A DNA stretch of 64,000 nt. It comes from Datnioides undecimradiatus (lineage: Eukaryota; Chordata; Actinopteri; Lobotiformes; Datnioididae). The notes below the pieces were generated by a model that was given only the letters and a program-made list of their open reading frames with translations, was not told where the DNA came from and searched no databases. Location: NCBI GenBank assembly GCA_008933995.1, contig WARS01000015.1, positions 11,421,861 through 11,485,860 of the forward strand, written 5' to 3'. How positions within the stretch are numbered: the first letter of the stretch is position 1; each line of letters starts with the position of its first letter. This document shows positions 1 to 13,400 of this stretch, piece by piece. The position numbers and the translations under genes are program-made.

Positions 1-311
1 AAGTCGTTCCAAGAAAAACTACACAGCAGGTAGTCAGACTGCAAATGAGTCTTTATGTCTTTATGTCAGTTTATACTGTGTTTTACAGTATGTTGTTTTT
101 ATAACTTCAATCATCCATTTCATTCTCAGGAAACGAGCCAAATGACCAAACTAACACGCTGTGAGTACTATGGGAATGCTGCCAGTTCATTTATAGTTCA
201 GTTCTGATGTCTATATTTGCGGTTTTTCATTGTGTCTTTGGCCTCTTCAGGACACAGGAAGAAAACAATGGATCAGAGGGAAGTTCTTCAATGAGACAGA
301 GGAAAGTTTGA
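1..311 (+). CDS. 3' terminal exons of a gene truncated by the window edge (membrane-protein tail, tentative)
   Basis: Three consecutive pieces join in one phase: 1-29 (window edge to donor GTAGTC), 130-160 (acceptor CTCAG, donor GTGAGT) and 251-311 (acceptor TTCAG, stop TGA at 309-311). The joined tail is hydrophilic, rich in N, E, S and T, and ends in MRQRKV. A basic stretch followed by an acidic/polar tail ending in RQR resembles the cytoplasmic tails of basigin/neuroplastin/embigin immunoglobulin-family proteins, and embigin lies in the broader MRPS30 neighbourhood in mammals as I recall it. That identity is inference. The splice sites and phase agreement are seen directly. A polyadenylation signal AATAAA at 735-740 fits the 3' end. 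The rest of the gene is outside the window. Confidence 0.4.
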
Positions 312-1938
312 AGACTGCAGTTACTCAAACCTAACAGATCAAAGCTGTTTTGCTTATTTTCAGCTGTGAATGACAGAGCCTTACAGCAATATCTCAACAA
401 CTATTTTGTGAGTAAGAAATCTATTACAGTCAGTATAACTTCAGCAAACAAAGGGCAATAACCACCACAAGTAATAATCATTCCACAAGTCGCCTCAAGT
501 ACCAATTCTCCCTCTGGAAAATATACTTTTATTCACAGAGTGATTATGATGGCAAAGCATGCACCTGGTATTTAGTCTGTGGGAAAAGCTGTCACGTCAC
601 TAGAGCTTTCTGTCTAAAAGGAAGTGCATATTATTTACACTTCTGGCAATAACTTCAACCTCAACTCCTCTTTACCCATGTTACTATTACGGATATGGTT
701 TGTGGGCAGTGCCTTACATTCTTAAAAAGCACTTAATAAACAATTCACTGTGCTTGCAACATTTGTCACTTTCTAGAGTTTGTCTGTGCAGTAACATTTG
801 CCTAATATGCTGTAAATTTATATATATATTATCACATACACAGATGCTTGTGTGTTTTTTTCATATTCATTTAATAGGAGATGGTCAGAATGTTCATAAT
901 GTCCCCTATTAATGAGTTCAACTGTCTTTCATTGTCAACCTGCATTTTACCTAAAAATGTGAAGCGCACTCTGTTAACAACCACATTAAAAATACACATG
1001 CCACTGTCGTTGTGTTTGTCTCAGTAACTGCCTGTAATAACCATCATCTTGTATCACGCACATTTTGCTTTTTATGAGACAGAAAATACCTAATTCACAG
1101 TTTGCTTACAGGTCTTCGTGTATACTACTGCACCTGTAAAATATGTTATAAATATAAAAACTGTTGTGGCTCCAGAAGAAGCTGCACAAAATTTGCTAGA
1201 GCGATGGCATGACTGAGAATTGGTCAATTTTCAAATTTAAAAACAAACAAACAAACAAAAAAACATCCTGAGGATTAAAAAGAGGTGAGATCAGCTGACC
1301 TCTGTGACTTCCTCCACATCCTTGTCTGAGGCTGGTGCTCTGATGCTATTAACCACTCTTAGCACAACACACCAAAATCTCCATCTCAACAGCTTGCAGT
1401 TGAGTACCTTTATGGGTAATGTAGGCACCAGATTTGACTAGAATAAAAAAGCTCTCCCTTTGTCCCATTGATTGTAAAACCTGCTTTTTTAAACTTTCCA
1501 TTGCCTTAGCATCCAGCAGTGTTACAGAAGTGCAAAGCAAGATCTGTGTCATGCTCCATTAAGACAAAGTAGTTGTGTGAGTGAGAATGTCTTATTAATG
1601 TTTAGTTGTTACCACTGAAACACAAAAGCATCAGCTTGAAAAGAATGGTTTTATTTTTGCATAAATACAGCCTGCACAAGAATAATCAGATGTGCAACAG
1701 TATTTGTTCAGTACTTTATTTTGAGTGTTTGAACTCATGTTTCACACAACTCAACACAGATTTTACTAATTATTTATAACATTACATTTATACAGCCTGA
1801 CAAAACTTCCTCATCTCTGCCATGTTGGGCTCTTTTCATTGATTTCTTGCATCTTCCCATGCATTGAAGAAAACAGACTCAGGGGAATCTCCCCTCTGAC
1901 ATTTCATCAACTAGGAAAAGACAGAAACCTGCAGAACT
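312..1938. other. 3' UTR / convergent intergenic stretch without a recognised gene
   Basis: This holds the probable 3' UTR of the left-edge plus-strand gene and, at its right end, the 3' UTR of mrps30 from the minus strand. Several TTTATT hexamers (minus-strand AATAAA) occur between about 1645 and 1720 and could end the mrps30 transcript. A short AAAC repeat lies near 1242-1265. Short open frames on both strands show no family features. Confidence 0.5.
735..740 (+). terminator. Candidate polyadenylation signal of the left-edge gene
   Basis: AATAAA lies about 425 bases after the stop codon at 311, with T-rich and GT-rich sequence downstream. It is the first canonical hexamer after that stop that I noticed on this strand. 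Confidence 0.35.
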
Positions 1939-4359
1939 CTACGGCTGGTTCAGGAGGAACTGAACCAGAATCTTGATGACGTCGTCGTTCAGACCCACCA
2001 CTTCTCCATCCTGCACACTATCGTACAGTCGCAGGCTCTCTGTGCCCCACAGGAGGTTTTTCCTGGGGTTGTTGACATCCGTCTCCACAGAGAGGGCCAC
2101 TGTGTTGAGCTGGTAGCAGAAGAAGGAGAAGAACTGACCATCTGTGATCACAGCCTGCGACACGAAAGGCCTAGTGACATCCTCATGGTTCCAGAAACCT
2201 AAAGGAGGCAAGACAGAAAGCATGACAACCTGCAATTCCTTCTCTCTTTAGTTAAAGCCCACTTTTATTTTTAAACCTCCACCTCTTTCTGATGAGGATA
2301 TTAGAGCAAAACAGAAAAGCTACAAAGATTAAATATGCAAACACTTAAATGACAGAATTGACTGTCTGTGTTGGTAACTCACCCTGGTACATGGCCTGAG
2401 CTCCTGTCCAGGCGAAGAGACTGGCGATTGCATTGGCTCTGAGGAAGACCTCAACCTGGTCAGATTGCTGCTGCCGGGCCATCCGGTCTCTGTGGTATCG
2501 GTCAGGAACCATGTGGAACTGGGTGTGACCGTAGCAAGCTGGGTCTGGCAGCTTGGCTCCTGTTAATGAGACCAAGAGGGAGAGGTTAATGTTAACAAAC
2601 CACATCATAATTTTCATGAGGATGAGGTAATAATTGTTTGTTTTTTATTTAGTTTAAGTTTAATTTAATTTTCAATATTCTCCATCTCTGATTGATACTA
2701 AATCATGACTGATTTGAAAAATGTCTGACAGGAAATTTCATCATAAAATAAATAGTTAAGCAATAATGCCAAATATTTGATGGTTTCAGCTTCTAAGAAT
2801 TTGTTGCTTTTCCTTATCATAGACTTATCATAGTGATGACTGTAAATTTAACATTTGCCGGTTTTAGTCTGTTTGCCAAACGAGTAAAGAAATTTGATAA
2901 CATCAAGTTTAATTCTGGGAAAATTGTGATGAGCACGTCCAGAAATAAAAACACAAAAGCCAATGTTTGTTTTGATGTGACTGGTCTCTTGTACGTCACC
3001 TGTAAAGATATTGTTGTCATACTGTCTTCTAAACAGGGGCATGAGGTTTGGAGCCAACGAGACCTCGGGAACTTCTGCTGCATAGGAGGCCTCAAGTGGG
3101 GTAAACTAGAGACATCAAGATGAAAGTGATTCAAACAAAATCACGTCATGTGACATGTCTGAATTTAAAATAGTATTTGATGAAAAATACATCAAATTGT
3201 GTGTGTCAAATTGAAGTGTTGTTACATCATGTTACATTCATACATTTAAATGTCTTTCAGTATTTGTGTCTTGCGACTATGTGCTATGATGGCTTTGTTT
3301 TGTACGATTTTTACCTGCGGCAGTTGTTGAGTTATCCTAATCTGACTGTTTGGGTAGTCATCAATCTGGAATCTGGTTGGCTCCAGATGGCGTCTCCGGT
3401 GTCCCTTTGGGATAATTCGCTGTCCTCTCCTCCAATAAAAGTTTACTTGGGGATTGAGGTCTGGTGGGGAAACACAAACAATATGACTTGCAAAGTCACC
3501 ATTTTGTAGTTATGATGCTGACTCTCAAAATTATGTGAGATAATATGTTCTCCAAACCAGTGACACTCGTGATATTTGGGTGTTGAGTCAAGCCAACATC
3601 AGGAACCTGTACTGTTTATCTTCGACTTTTAAAAAATAAGTATTACAGCCATGTTCCGTTGTCCATATAGCTAACAAACCAGCTTCATGCACAATATTAT
3701 TTTAAATGTAGTCTAAACCCATTCAAGAGTTAACTGAATGAGTTATCCGTACCTAAACTGGAGAAGAGGAACAGTGGATTGTATTTGGCCAGGCTGTAGT
3801 TGAGTCCAGTCACCAGGTTTCTCAGAAAAGGTCCGACCATGTGCTCCTGCTCTCTGTACATGAAAGGTTTGCGTTTCTTCAGGTGCCAGCGCTCCTGTAA
3901 AATTACACGAGTGACCAGTGAGCGGATGTCCGCGAACGCATCATTTTCAATCCCTGGTACTGTGGTTTGAGCTGCGGCTGGCTGCGAGCTCTCCTGTCCG
4001 GCGGTCTGCTCCAAACTGAGGGTGAATTTGCCGGGCAGACCCGGGATATATGCTGTCTTGGTAAAGTGCTGGTACCATCTGTCCGCATTTCGTGCGAAAG
4101 TCTGAGGGTAAACCACAAATTTCATCCGCTGGATACGAGTGATGAGAGAGAGCTTCTCGTCCACGGGAGAGGCGCATATCTTCCGTACATGCTCCTCAAT
4201 CTGTCGTCGCCGGGCAGATTTGCTTTTAGCCGTGAGAGACGGGAGGATGGGGGGATACGCGGGCTCCTTGACCACAGTCTCGGTGTGGACAAGCTTTATG
4301 TTTCTAAACGGAGGCAGGTTTTTTGGAAACAGCAAGGGCAGCCGTATGCGGGCCGCCAT
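1939..4359 (-). CDS. mrps30: Mitochondrial ribosomal protein S30 (mL65, PDCD9 family)
   Basis: Nuclear-encoded component of the mitochondrial ribosome (large-subunit mL65 in current nomenclature), acting in translation in the matrix. Five minus-strand exons join in phase: 4359-3753, 3445-3315, 3105-3000, 2559-2383 and 2198-1939, giving 427 codons including stop, 426 aa against about 439 in human. Family hallmarks include VDEKL then [15 protein letters not shown] in exon 1, [16 protein letters not shown] in exon 2, CYGHTQFH and [19 protein letters not shown] in exon 4, and [15 protein letters not shown] with SFFCYQLNT in exon 5. The N-terminus ([13 protein letters not shown]) is basic and hydrophobic, as expected for a mitochondrial presequence. 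All donors and acceptors are GT/AG. The start is the first ATG of the exon 1 frame and gives the targeting-like N-terminus. The gene is head-to-head with hint2. The call is secure; exact UTRs are not known. Confidence 0.95.
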
Positions 4360-5166
4360 GTTTCTCGTCTGACTTCAACTTGTTCTTCCGTTAGTTGACA
4401 TGTGAAGTAACACCGTTCGACAGCAGCGCCCCCTACTGCACAGACGGTCACAATAAAAATGTAATGAAAATGAAATGATTCTCCATGTTTGTGCTGTCTA
4501 CAGATCTACCCTTGCGTAGGAACCAACAAACCTACAACAGTTGACTATGTTGTCCGTGTAAGGCCATTTTTCAAATTTACAATTGGCGAATGTTAGCATC
4601 GTTGTTAGCATTGCAGAACGCTGAGGCTCTTGAAGCGAGCCCCGTACGTGTTAAAAATGTCCCCTTTGTTTGCACTCAAGAAGGTCGTAAATTTGCGGTA
4701 CACACGAAGTTTACGTGTAAATAATGAGGCTTAGAGAGGTAAAGTACACAGGATCATGTCTAAAATGTGGAGACAGCGAGCCACGAAGTCGTGTCTATCA
4801 ACCGATAGGAAAAGTGTTAACGTTTTGTTCAGTGAAATACTTTGTTAATATTATTTCACACCTGAGACGTCTTTTCACATCATATCATTAATCATCAATC
4901 TCATACCCTCTTTATAAATTACTTTCCCACAAAACTTCATATTTCAATTATAGTTTCTCGTCGGTAGCCCCATTACGGTAAATGGACTTGAGACTTGATA
5001 CAGGACAAACTAAAACATTAAAAGAGGTTACCTGAAGGCAACACAACGTACTGTGCAGAGTTGTGGTCTGTGTACCAGGTTGTTGGACTGTGCCGTGGCC
5101 TAAAGAAGAACGAAATAATTCACGGCACAATAACTTTGGAAAACTATAATAGCTAATTAGCTAGCT
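4360..5166. promoter_or_regulatory. Divergent promoter region between mrps30 and hint2
   Basis: The start codons of mrps30 (minus, 4359) and hint2 (plus, 5167) are 807 bases apart. The interval contains no other gene that I recognise. CpG dinucleotides are more frequent near both ends (for example around 4390-4440 and 4700-4800) than in surrounding DNA. I see no convincing TATA box, which is usual for housekeeping genes with divergent promoters. A shared promoter is inferred from arrangement and the common mitochondrial theme. Confidence 0.45.
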
Positions 5167-6956
<1,790 letters not shown>

Positions 6957-9900
6957 TGGTTTATGTGTATCTTCAAAAGTCTTTTCTGTCTCTTTGTCTT
7001 TGTTTCAGGCAAATTTAATGTGTTTAATCCCATGAGCAGGGCAAGAGATGTAATGGGTGTTGTTCATTCAAAAAGTTCATAGTCTCATCCCATTTTCCAT
7101 CCAAAGACTCACTTTAATCACCCAGTAAATAATGTGTAAATATGTTGATCTATTATTAAAATGTAAAAATTAAGAGTAAAACATTATATTTGATATGGTT
7201 GTGGTTAAAGACACAATTAAACATGTGGAAAGCTGCAAACTCAACTCTGGTCTTCATTTGAGTGTATTTGACGTTTTGTCAGTATATTATAGATAACACA
7301 ACTTCCAGTGACAAAATACAATGAGAAGTTTAATCTTATAATAACATTGTGAATACTGGATTTCTTCTGTGATTTCACTTTTTTTTTTTTTTTCAAATGT
7401 TGCATTACATTTTCAAATTAAATTATCTTATGTTTGCAACATCTATTGAAAAGTGGGACTAGATCTCAAAAGACAATAAAACAATAAATGAGAATGAATT
7501 ATCAAACATACTGTGTAATAACAAATTAAACATTTATGTACATATTTAGCATAAAAATATAGATGAATATTGGATAAGTCTTGTGGGCGCTTGAAAGGGA
7601 GGTATAATACAGTTTTTATTAATAAGCAAAAAATAAGGTTCACGTTTAGTTTCTCATTGTCACACATTGTATAAAGTTATGTATTTACCTCAGAAGCATT
7701 TAAAGATGTGCGGTGACAAATGAAAATATGGGCATTTTTACAGTTAAATATGTCTTTTCTATTTTCTGTTTTACTACTTCCTGCTTTCTTTTTATCATCT
7801 GTGGCATAGATTGAATAACCTCACAAGTCATTCACAAGCCTACACAGATGGCATGTGCCCAGATATTATCAGTGAGGGTCGGAGTTGGGTGTTGTAGACA
7901 GATGTGGTATGAGTGGGTGGTATGATTCAGTGACCGTGGTGACCGTTTTTAAGGTAACTGTAGGTCATCTGAGAACATGAGCTTAACTTTCCCATACATT
8001 TACTTAAAAATCAATGTTATCCTCCTTGATTGGGGCTATGAGACAGCTGCTGCTGTGAGATATACAGAGCATAGCTTAAAAGAGGGAACAGGGCCTCATT
8101 TATTGACATGTAATGAGAATGCATGTCAAATATAAATATAAATACCAGTTCATATATATTGTGAACTTGTGATATGATAACAAGTAAAACGCATTGTTCT
8201 TGACTGATTTTTCTTTATGCACTTTATAACAATCATATAAAAAGAAAGGGAGTATTCAAGAAATCATCTTAATATTTTGTACATTTCAGCAACGTCGTGG
8301 CATTTCTGTCTTGATGTGTCAATCTAGTATAAAAAGTCAGAGTTGCACAAGTTCTGTCCAACTGTTGAATAACTTTTTTTATGGGTCAAAGTCTCATCAA
8401 TCCTCATAACCCTGGGAGTAATCTAGTTTTATCATTATTTCACTGACAAGTCCTCGTTGCGCATATCTGATTATCAGTGAAATGGGATAATAAGCATCTA
8501 TAACTCCCCTCCCCCAAACCCTTTATCACACTGCTTTATAGGATCCTTCAGTCTTTATCATGTTAAATGTTTCAGACCAGCAGTTGTCACTTAATCTAAT
8601 TACTATAAACACAGGAGGCTCCTCACAGCTGCGGACTGTTTGTGTGTCAGGTTTCAGGTCTTAGTCAGTACAAGCAGCCATAACCTTTGGTCAAGTCTGT
8701 CTGTGGATCTTTAACAGGTCGATATAGCTTCAACGACAGGTTTTTAAGGGGATTGTGAAAGTCACTATTGCTCTGATTGCAGGGGAACTTGGTTTGTACT
8801 CATACAAGTCCACTATAGGTTGATATTTTCTTCAGGGGCAGCACTTGAGCACCTGCACTGGGCAAAAGGTGATCCTGGTCTGTCTTGAAGCTGACAGCTG
8901 TCAAGTTGATGCCAATCAGCTCTGTCCACAGAGAAGGTAGATATCACATGTTTTCATGTTACTGTGGGTGAAGTGTGAGAATTTGTATAGGATGTGTTTT
9001 GTTGTCATGAATTGTTGTGAGGACTGCATGTCTTCATTTAAGGATTTGCACACAGAAAATCTTTGTTCAGTGACACGATGCAGTGTTTTTTTTTGCATCA
9101 GCTGACAATTTTAATTGCAGGGCACAGTATATTAATTTCACAGTTTAAGCTTTAACATTTGAAGTATTTACATGTTGACAGAAGCAAACTGAACTCATCA
9201 GCCTTCAGGGATGTATGGTAAACATGTCAGTAACAGATGGATATTGCCCCTATTCTACGTGAGCAGGCTCCTCAGCCTCTATTGTTGAGTCAACAGAGTC
9301 ATTCTTTGAACCCCCTCCTCCACAATGATTGGCTCCAGTTAAAAGCTAAACAAACAGCTGCAAACATGAGTTGTCTTCTCCTGGATGTCATCGTTACGTT
9401 ATGAGGATAAACATCACTAACTACACTGGATTTTCATTTTTTCCCGTGGGACTGTAGGACTTCTACAGCTCTGTTTTTACTTGAAGATTTAAGGTAACAA
9501 AGAGATTTATTTTTTTTGAAGGTAACGTCTCCTTTCCAGGTAATGTACAAATCTGAATTATTAATGAAACTCAAACTTAATTTTTGAGCATTAACAGGAA
9601 ACTTAAATTGATAATTACATAATCCGGAGCAAAGACTTTGCCACTTCATATTGCCTCACTGTAGTTTTGTAAGTCGTATGAACTTTGCTCCACAGAAATC
9701 TTGACCAAAGTTATCTTCAAACACAGAGGTCAGACAGCAACTCTGCTGGGTTGGCAGATGTTAATCTAATTTCATTTGATCTATAGATTTATCATATGTC
9801 AGTGAATGTCACAAATTCCTTGTCAACTTACATTTTAGATTGATAGAGAGAGATAGACAGAGAGATGACAGTAACTGGTGGGTTTTGTTGAATGATGCTG

Positions 9901-10200
9901 TGGCAGGGGAAAGAAGCTACTATATTGAACTGATTCATTATTTTTGTCAGTATAGTCATTTGTAGGTACAGCTGGTGACCATGAGACACAGATCTTTGAA
10001 CCATTTTCACTGTTGCAAAACATACACTAGATGGCATTACTTCCCCCTTTAAAGGGATGAATAAGATGTCAAGCTATGCTCTTGTCTTTTTCCACAATAT
10101 TAACATGTTATTTAACCATTGCTAGTTAACTAGTGATAGCTGAAATGTGATGTAGTCTTCTTCTAAGTGTGATTATTTGGCTCAGAGGTGCACACATTTT
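6957..10200. other. Intergenic region, no recognised gene
   Basis: AT-rich sequence between hint2 and acsbg2. It includes the hint2 3' UTR, a poly-T run near 7380-7394 and scattered short open frames without family features. Sequence around 9300-9420 has an inverted CCAAT box (GATTGGCT) and could belong to a distal acsbg2 promoter or 5' UTR exon, but no splice structure forces this. Confidence 0.5.
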
Positions 10201-10211
10201 GGGACAAAGAG

Positions 10212-10219
10212 TATAAATA
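10212..10219 (+). promoter_or_regulatory. Candidate TATA box of acsbg2
   Basis: TATAAATA lies about 240 bases before the start codon at 10457. A plausible 5' UTR exon would begin near 10243 and splice into the strong acceptor TTATTGCAG ending at 10446, 10 bases before the ATG; AG|GTAATC near 10381 is a possible donor. The arrangement fits a core promoter, but the transcription start is inferred. Confidence 0.4.
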
Positions 10220-10456
10220 GTGCATGCATGCAGATGTCCCAATGCTCTCTGGCACATATTCAAAGTTTCAACATTTAGATTACTGCTGAGCATGATTACT
10301 AGCGATGGTGATCACTGTCTCTGACCTGTTGCAATGACAGTGGTGAACGTCAGTCTTGTATAAATGAGCTGTTTCATAAGAGGTAATCTTGTCTGTGTGG
10401 AGGACCCTTGGTGGAACACATGTGAAGTGTTTCTCTGTTATTGCAGCTAATACAAG

Positions 10457-13400
10457 ATGAGTCAAGAAGACTTGAGTAAGAGCAATGGGATTGCAGTCAT
10501 GGATCATAATAGTGAAAGGTATGTAAATTATGTTTGGAAACAAATCTTAAGCTATTTCCAAGGTGGTTATTATGTCGATCTGACCCACTTCAGATCACCC
10601 AATTTCAAGCTATTCATCTAAAATCCATTTTGGGATGTTAACTCATTAACTCACCTCTAATTTGCTTTCACAGCATCGCCACTGAAATGGAACAGACTCT
10701 CTCAGACCCCACAAACTTGAAGACTCACTCCTCTCTCATGCTCAATGGAAAAGCTGTCACACCTGAGCTCAGTGCAGCATCAGCTTCAGACAACCAGGAG
10801 ACTAATTCTTCCAGTGATACTGAGACACTGGCCAAACCTGCCACGTCTCCAGAGCTGGATGGAGCAACTGAGGGACTCTCACCAGGTAACGGTCTGAGTG
10901 TAATATTAAGGACAGAGGAACTGATCTGATCAAGAAAAGTTCAAATTTCTAAACCACAATACAAAATGCTTTCTTGTTGATTGGTTTGCTGATTGTAGGG
11001 CACAGTGATTCCCAACATATGTAGGTTTTTGAGAACTAGAGGAGAGAGAAGAACTTTTTTCTGACTTGATTCAATTATTTTCTTTGGGACAGTGTCACTT
11101 CAAAGTTTTAAAAATAAATCTATGAGTATAAACAGCTTGAATTTGCTTGATACTCATGCAGTGTATTAAAATTAGCAAAAAGAATATTTATAAAGCTTGC
11201 TCCAACAATAAATAACAAAACAAATACAGGAAGAAAATATTTTCATTTTGCAATGATTTTTTGGACTATTTTTGCAGTGATTTTTAAATAAAACAAATTC
11301 TTACAATGGGTCTTAAACAAAATGTTTGTGGGATTGAACTGATTAATGAGATCCTTTGGCAAGTTTTTCAACAAGTTCTCATCTCCTTTGAATTATTGCA
11401 AAACTACTGTGAGCTTAAATTTTTGTTATATTATCTGTTTGATGTCTACACAAAGCCTGCTGCAGCATTCTGGAGAAGCTCCAGGCATGTATAGCCTCAA
11501 AGGATGCCAAAATGCAGATGTGCATGAATGGCTATTTCCAAATTGTGTGAGGTTAGCAATGTTTTGACTTTTTTGACTTTTGTGCATTGCTTTCACGTGC
11601 AGTTTTTTTTCCCTCCTTTTAGCATTTTAAGAGAATAATTCATGTGTCATGCATGCCAAAGTGAAATAAAATGGGGGGGAAAATAGATCCTCAGTTATAC
11701 AGGGGAGGAAGACAGAAAACATCTTGAGAAGAGAAGTGAGCTCTTTAAAAAAACAAGATCTGAACCGGCCTAATGTTACGGCTCAAAAGCCCTGTGGGCA
11801 TTTAGATGCAGTAAAGAGGCTGTTAAGTAGAAATCATATGATCCACTGTATCAAATGATGCACCAAGATCCAAAACTTGTTAACAGGAATGTATGACCTT
11901 CATGAGAACAGTTGTTGTTTTGTGAAGTTTAAAACTGAAGTGAAAGACTCTCAGCTACAAGCATCACTGTGAATAGGAAAAGGTACCTGAGGTCCAAAAG
12001 CTGTGACACTCAAATGTTTGATGGCTAAAGAGTTGAACATGCTGAGAACATGAGAAAACTTTTTTGGGGGGAAACAAGCAAGCAAGAGGATGGAACAGAG
12101 TCATCACTCTCATCCTTTAGTTTTTAGTGAGATTCAGACATGAGAGAATAATAGTAAGTAGTATAAAAAAAAAGAGTTAAAAAGCAATTACCAGGAGAGA
12201 ACATTAGAAAAGCATTTGTGTAAAACAAATACAGTATTATTGTGTGTGCTCACTTGTGCTCTCAGTCTAGTTATCCAAGTCTTGTTTTTATTTAAACTAC
12301 ATTACTTCCTCTCACCAAACCTGATTGGCAGGTAGGAACCAGCATTATAGCTTCCTGTTTCGTCTCAGGTGACAGCAAAGCCTTCCCTTGTTTGCTGCAC
12401 CACCTACAAATCATGTTGCACTGGGATAGCAGGTGTGACTAACACACGGGGCAGTCTAGAGATGTCTGCAGTTCTCTCATACACCTGAGTCTTCTGCTAC
12501 AGGGCCAGCTCACTTTGCATTGGTGTAGTGTGGCTATCATTTGGATTTGACTTGTCAGTGATGGCGGGTAAATGTGGCTGCCCTTGTTGTCCCACTGCAG
12601 AAGAATCCAAGGCAGTTCCCTTGTCAAAGCCGAATGTTGCGACAACTCTGGCCCCAGCTGACCAGCTATGGAGCACCAGCAGAGACAAGGCTGTCAGGCT
12701 GAGGATGGAGGGCTCAGGCCCGGCCTCGTACACTCCCATCACCATCCATCAGATGTTCCTGGAGACTGTGGAAACGTATGGGGATCATCCAGCCTTGGCT
12801 TCCAAGAAAGATGGCCAGTGGGTGACCTTGACATTTAGGCAGTACTATGAGCAATGCCGGGCTGCTGCTAAAAGTTTCCTCAAGGTTTGTTTGTGTGCAA
12901 TTGGTCTTGCTCTGTATACATTGGACAACAAATACACGGATCAGGAAATATTTGAGCAGAGACATTTCTTTGGTACACTGGTTCTCTGGTGTTAAAGTGT
13001 TTAGCCTAATTTTGAGGCTGTTTACATCTGTTTTGGGTCAGCAGTGAAGGAATCTAAGCTTTTTTTAAATTCAAACTGTATTTCACAGTTTTAAGTTATT
13101 TTCATACAGTTAAACCTTAGAAGTGAGCAAGTTGCCTGTTCTGACCCTTTAAACATAATTCGAGTGCAGCTTTTTACATGAAATATAAATCAGACATTGG
13201 CATTAACTTAACCAAACTACACAGATAAAGAACTCATAGTATTCCATAAGGTGCAGTAAAGCAATAAAATTGAACTTCACAGGAAAAAAGTATTAAATGC
13301 AGTTCAAACAAACCCACAAAACGAGCTGAAGAGTCAGCTGGGGTAATGCATGTAAGTAGGTTTGTACTTCCATTCCTTGAAACCGGATTACCCACCACTA

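Noticed and set aside
2833-3123. 96-codon plus-strand frame
   Set aside because: It overlaps mrps30 exon 3 in antisense and has no family features.
3967-4398. 143-codon open frame on the plus strand
   Set aside because: It is antisense to mrps30 exon 1, whose protein matches its family throughout; the frame is a shadow.
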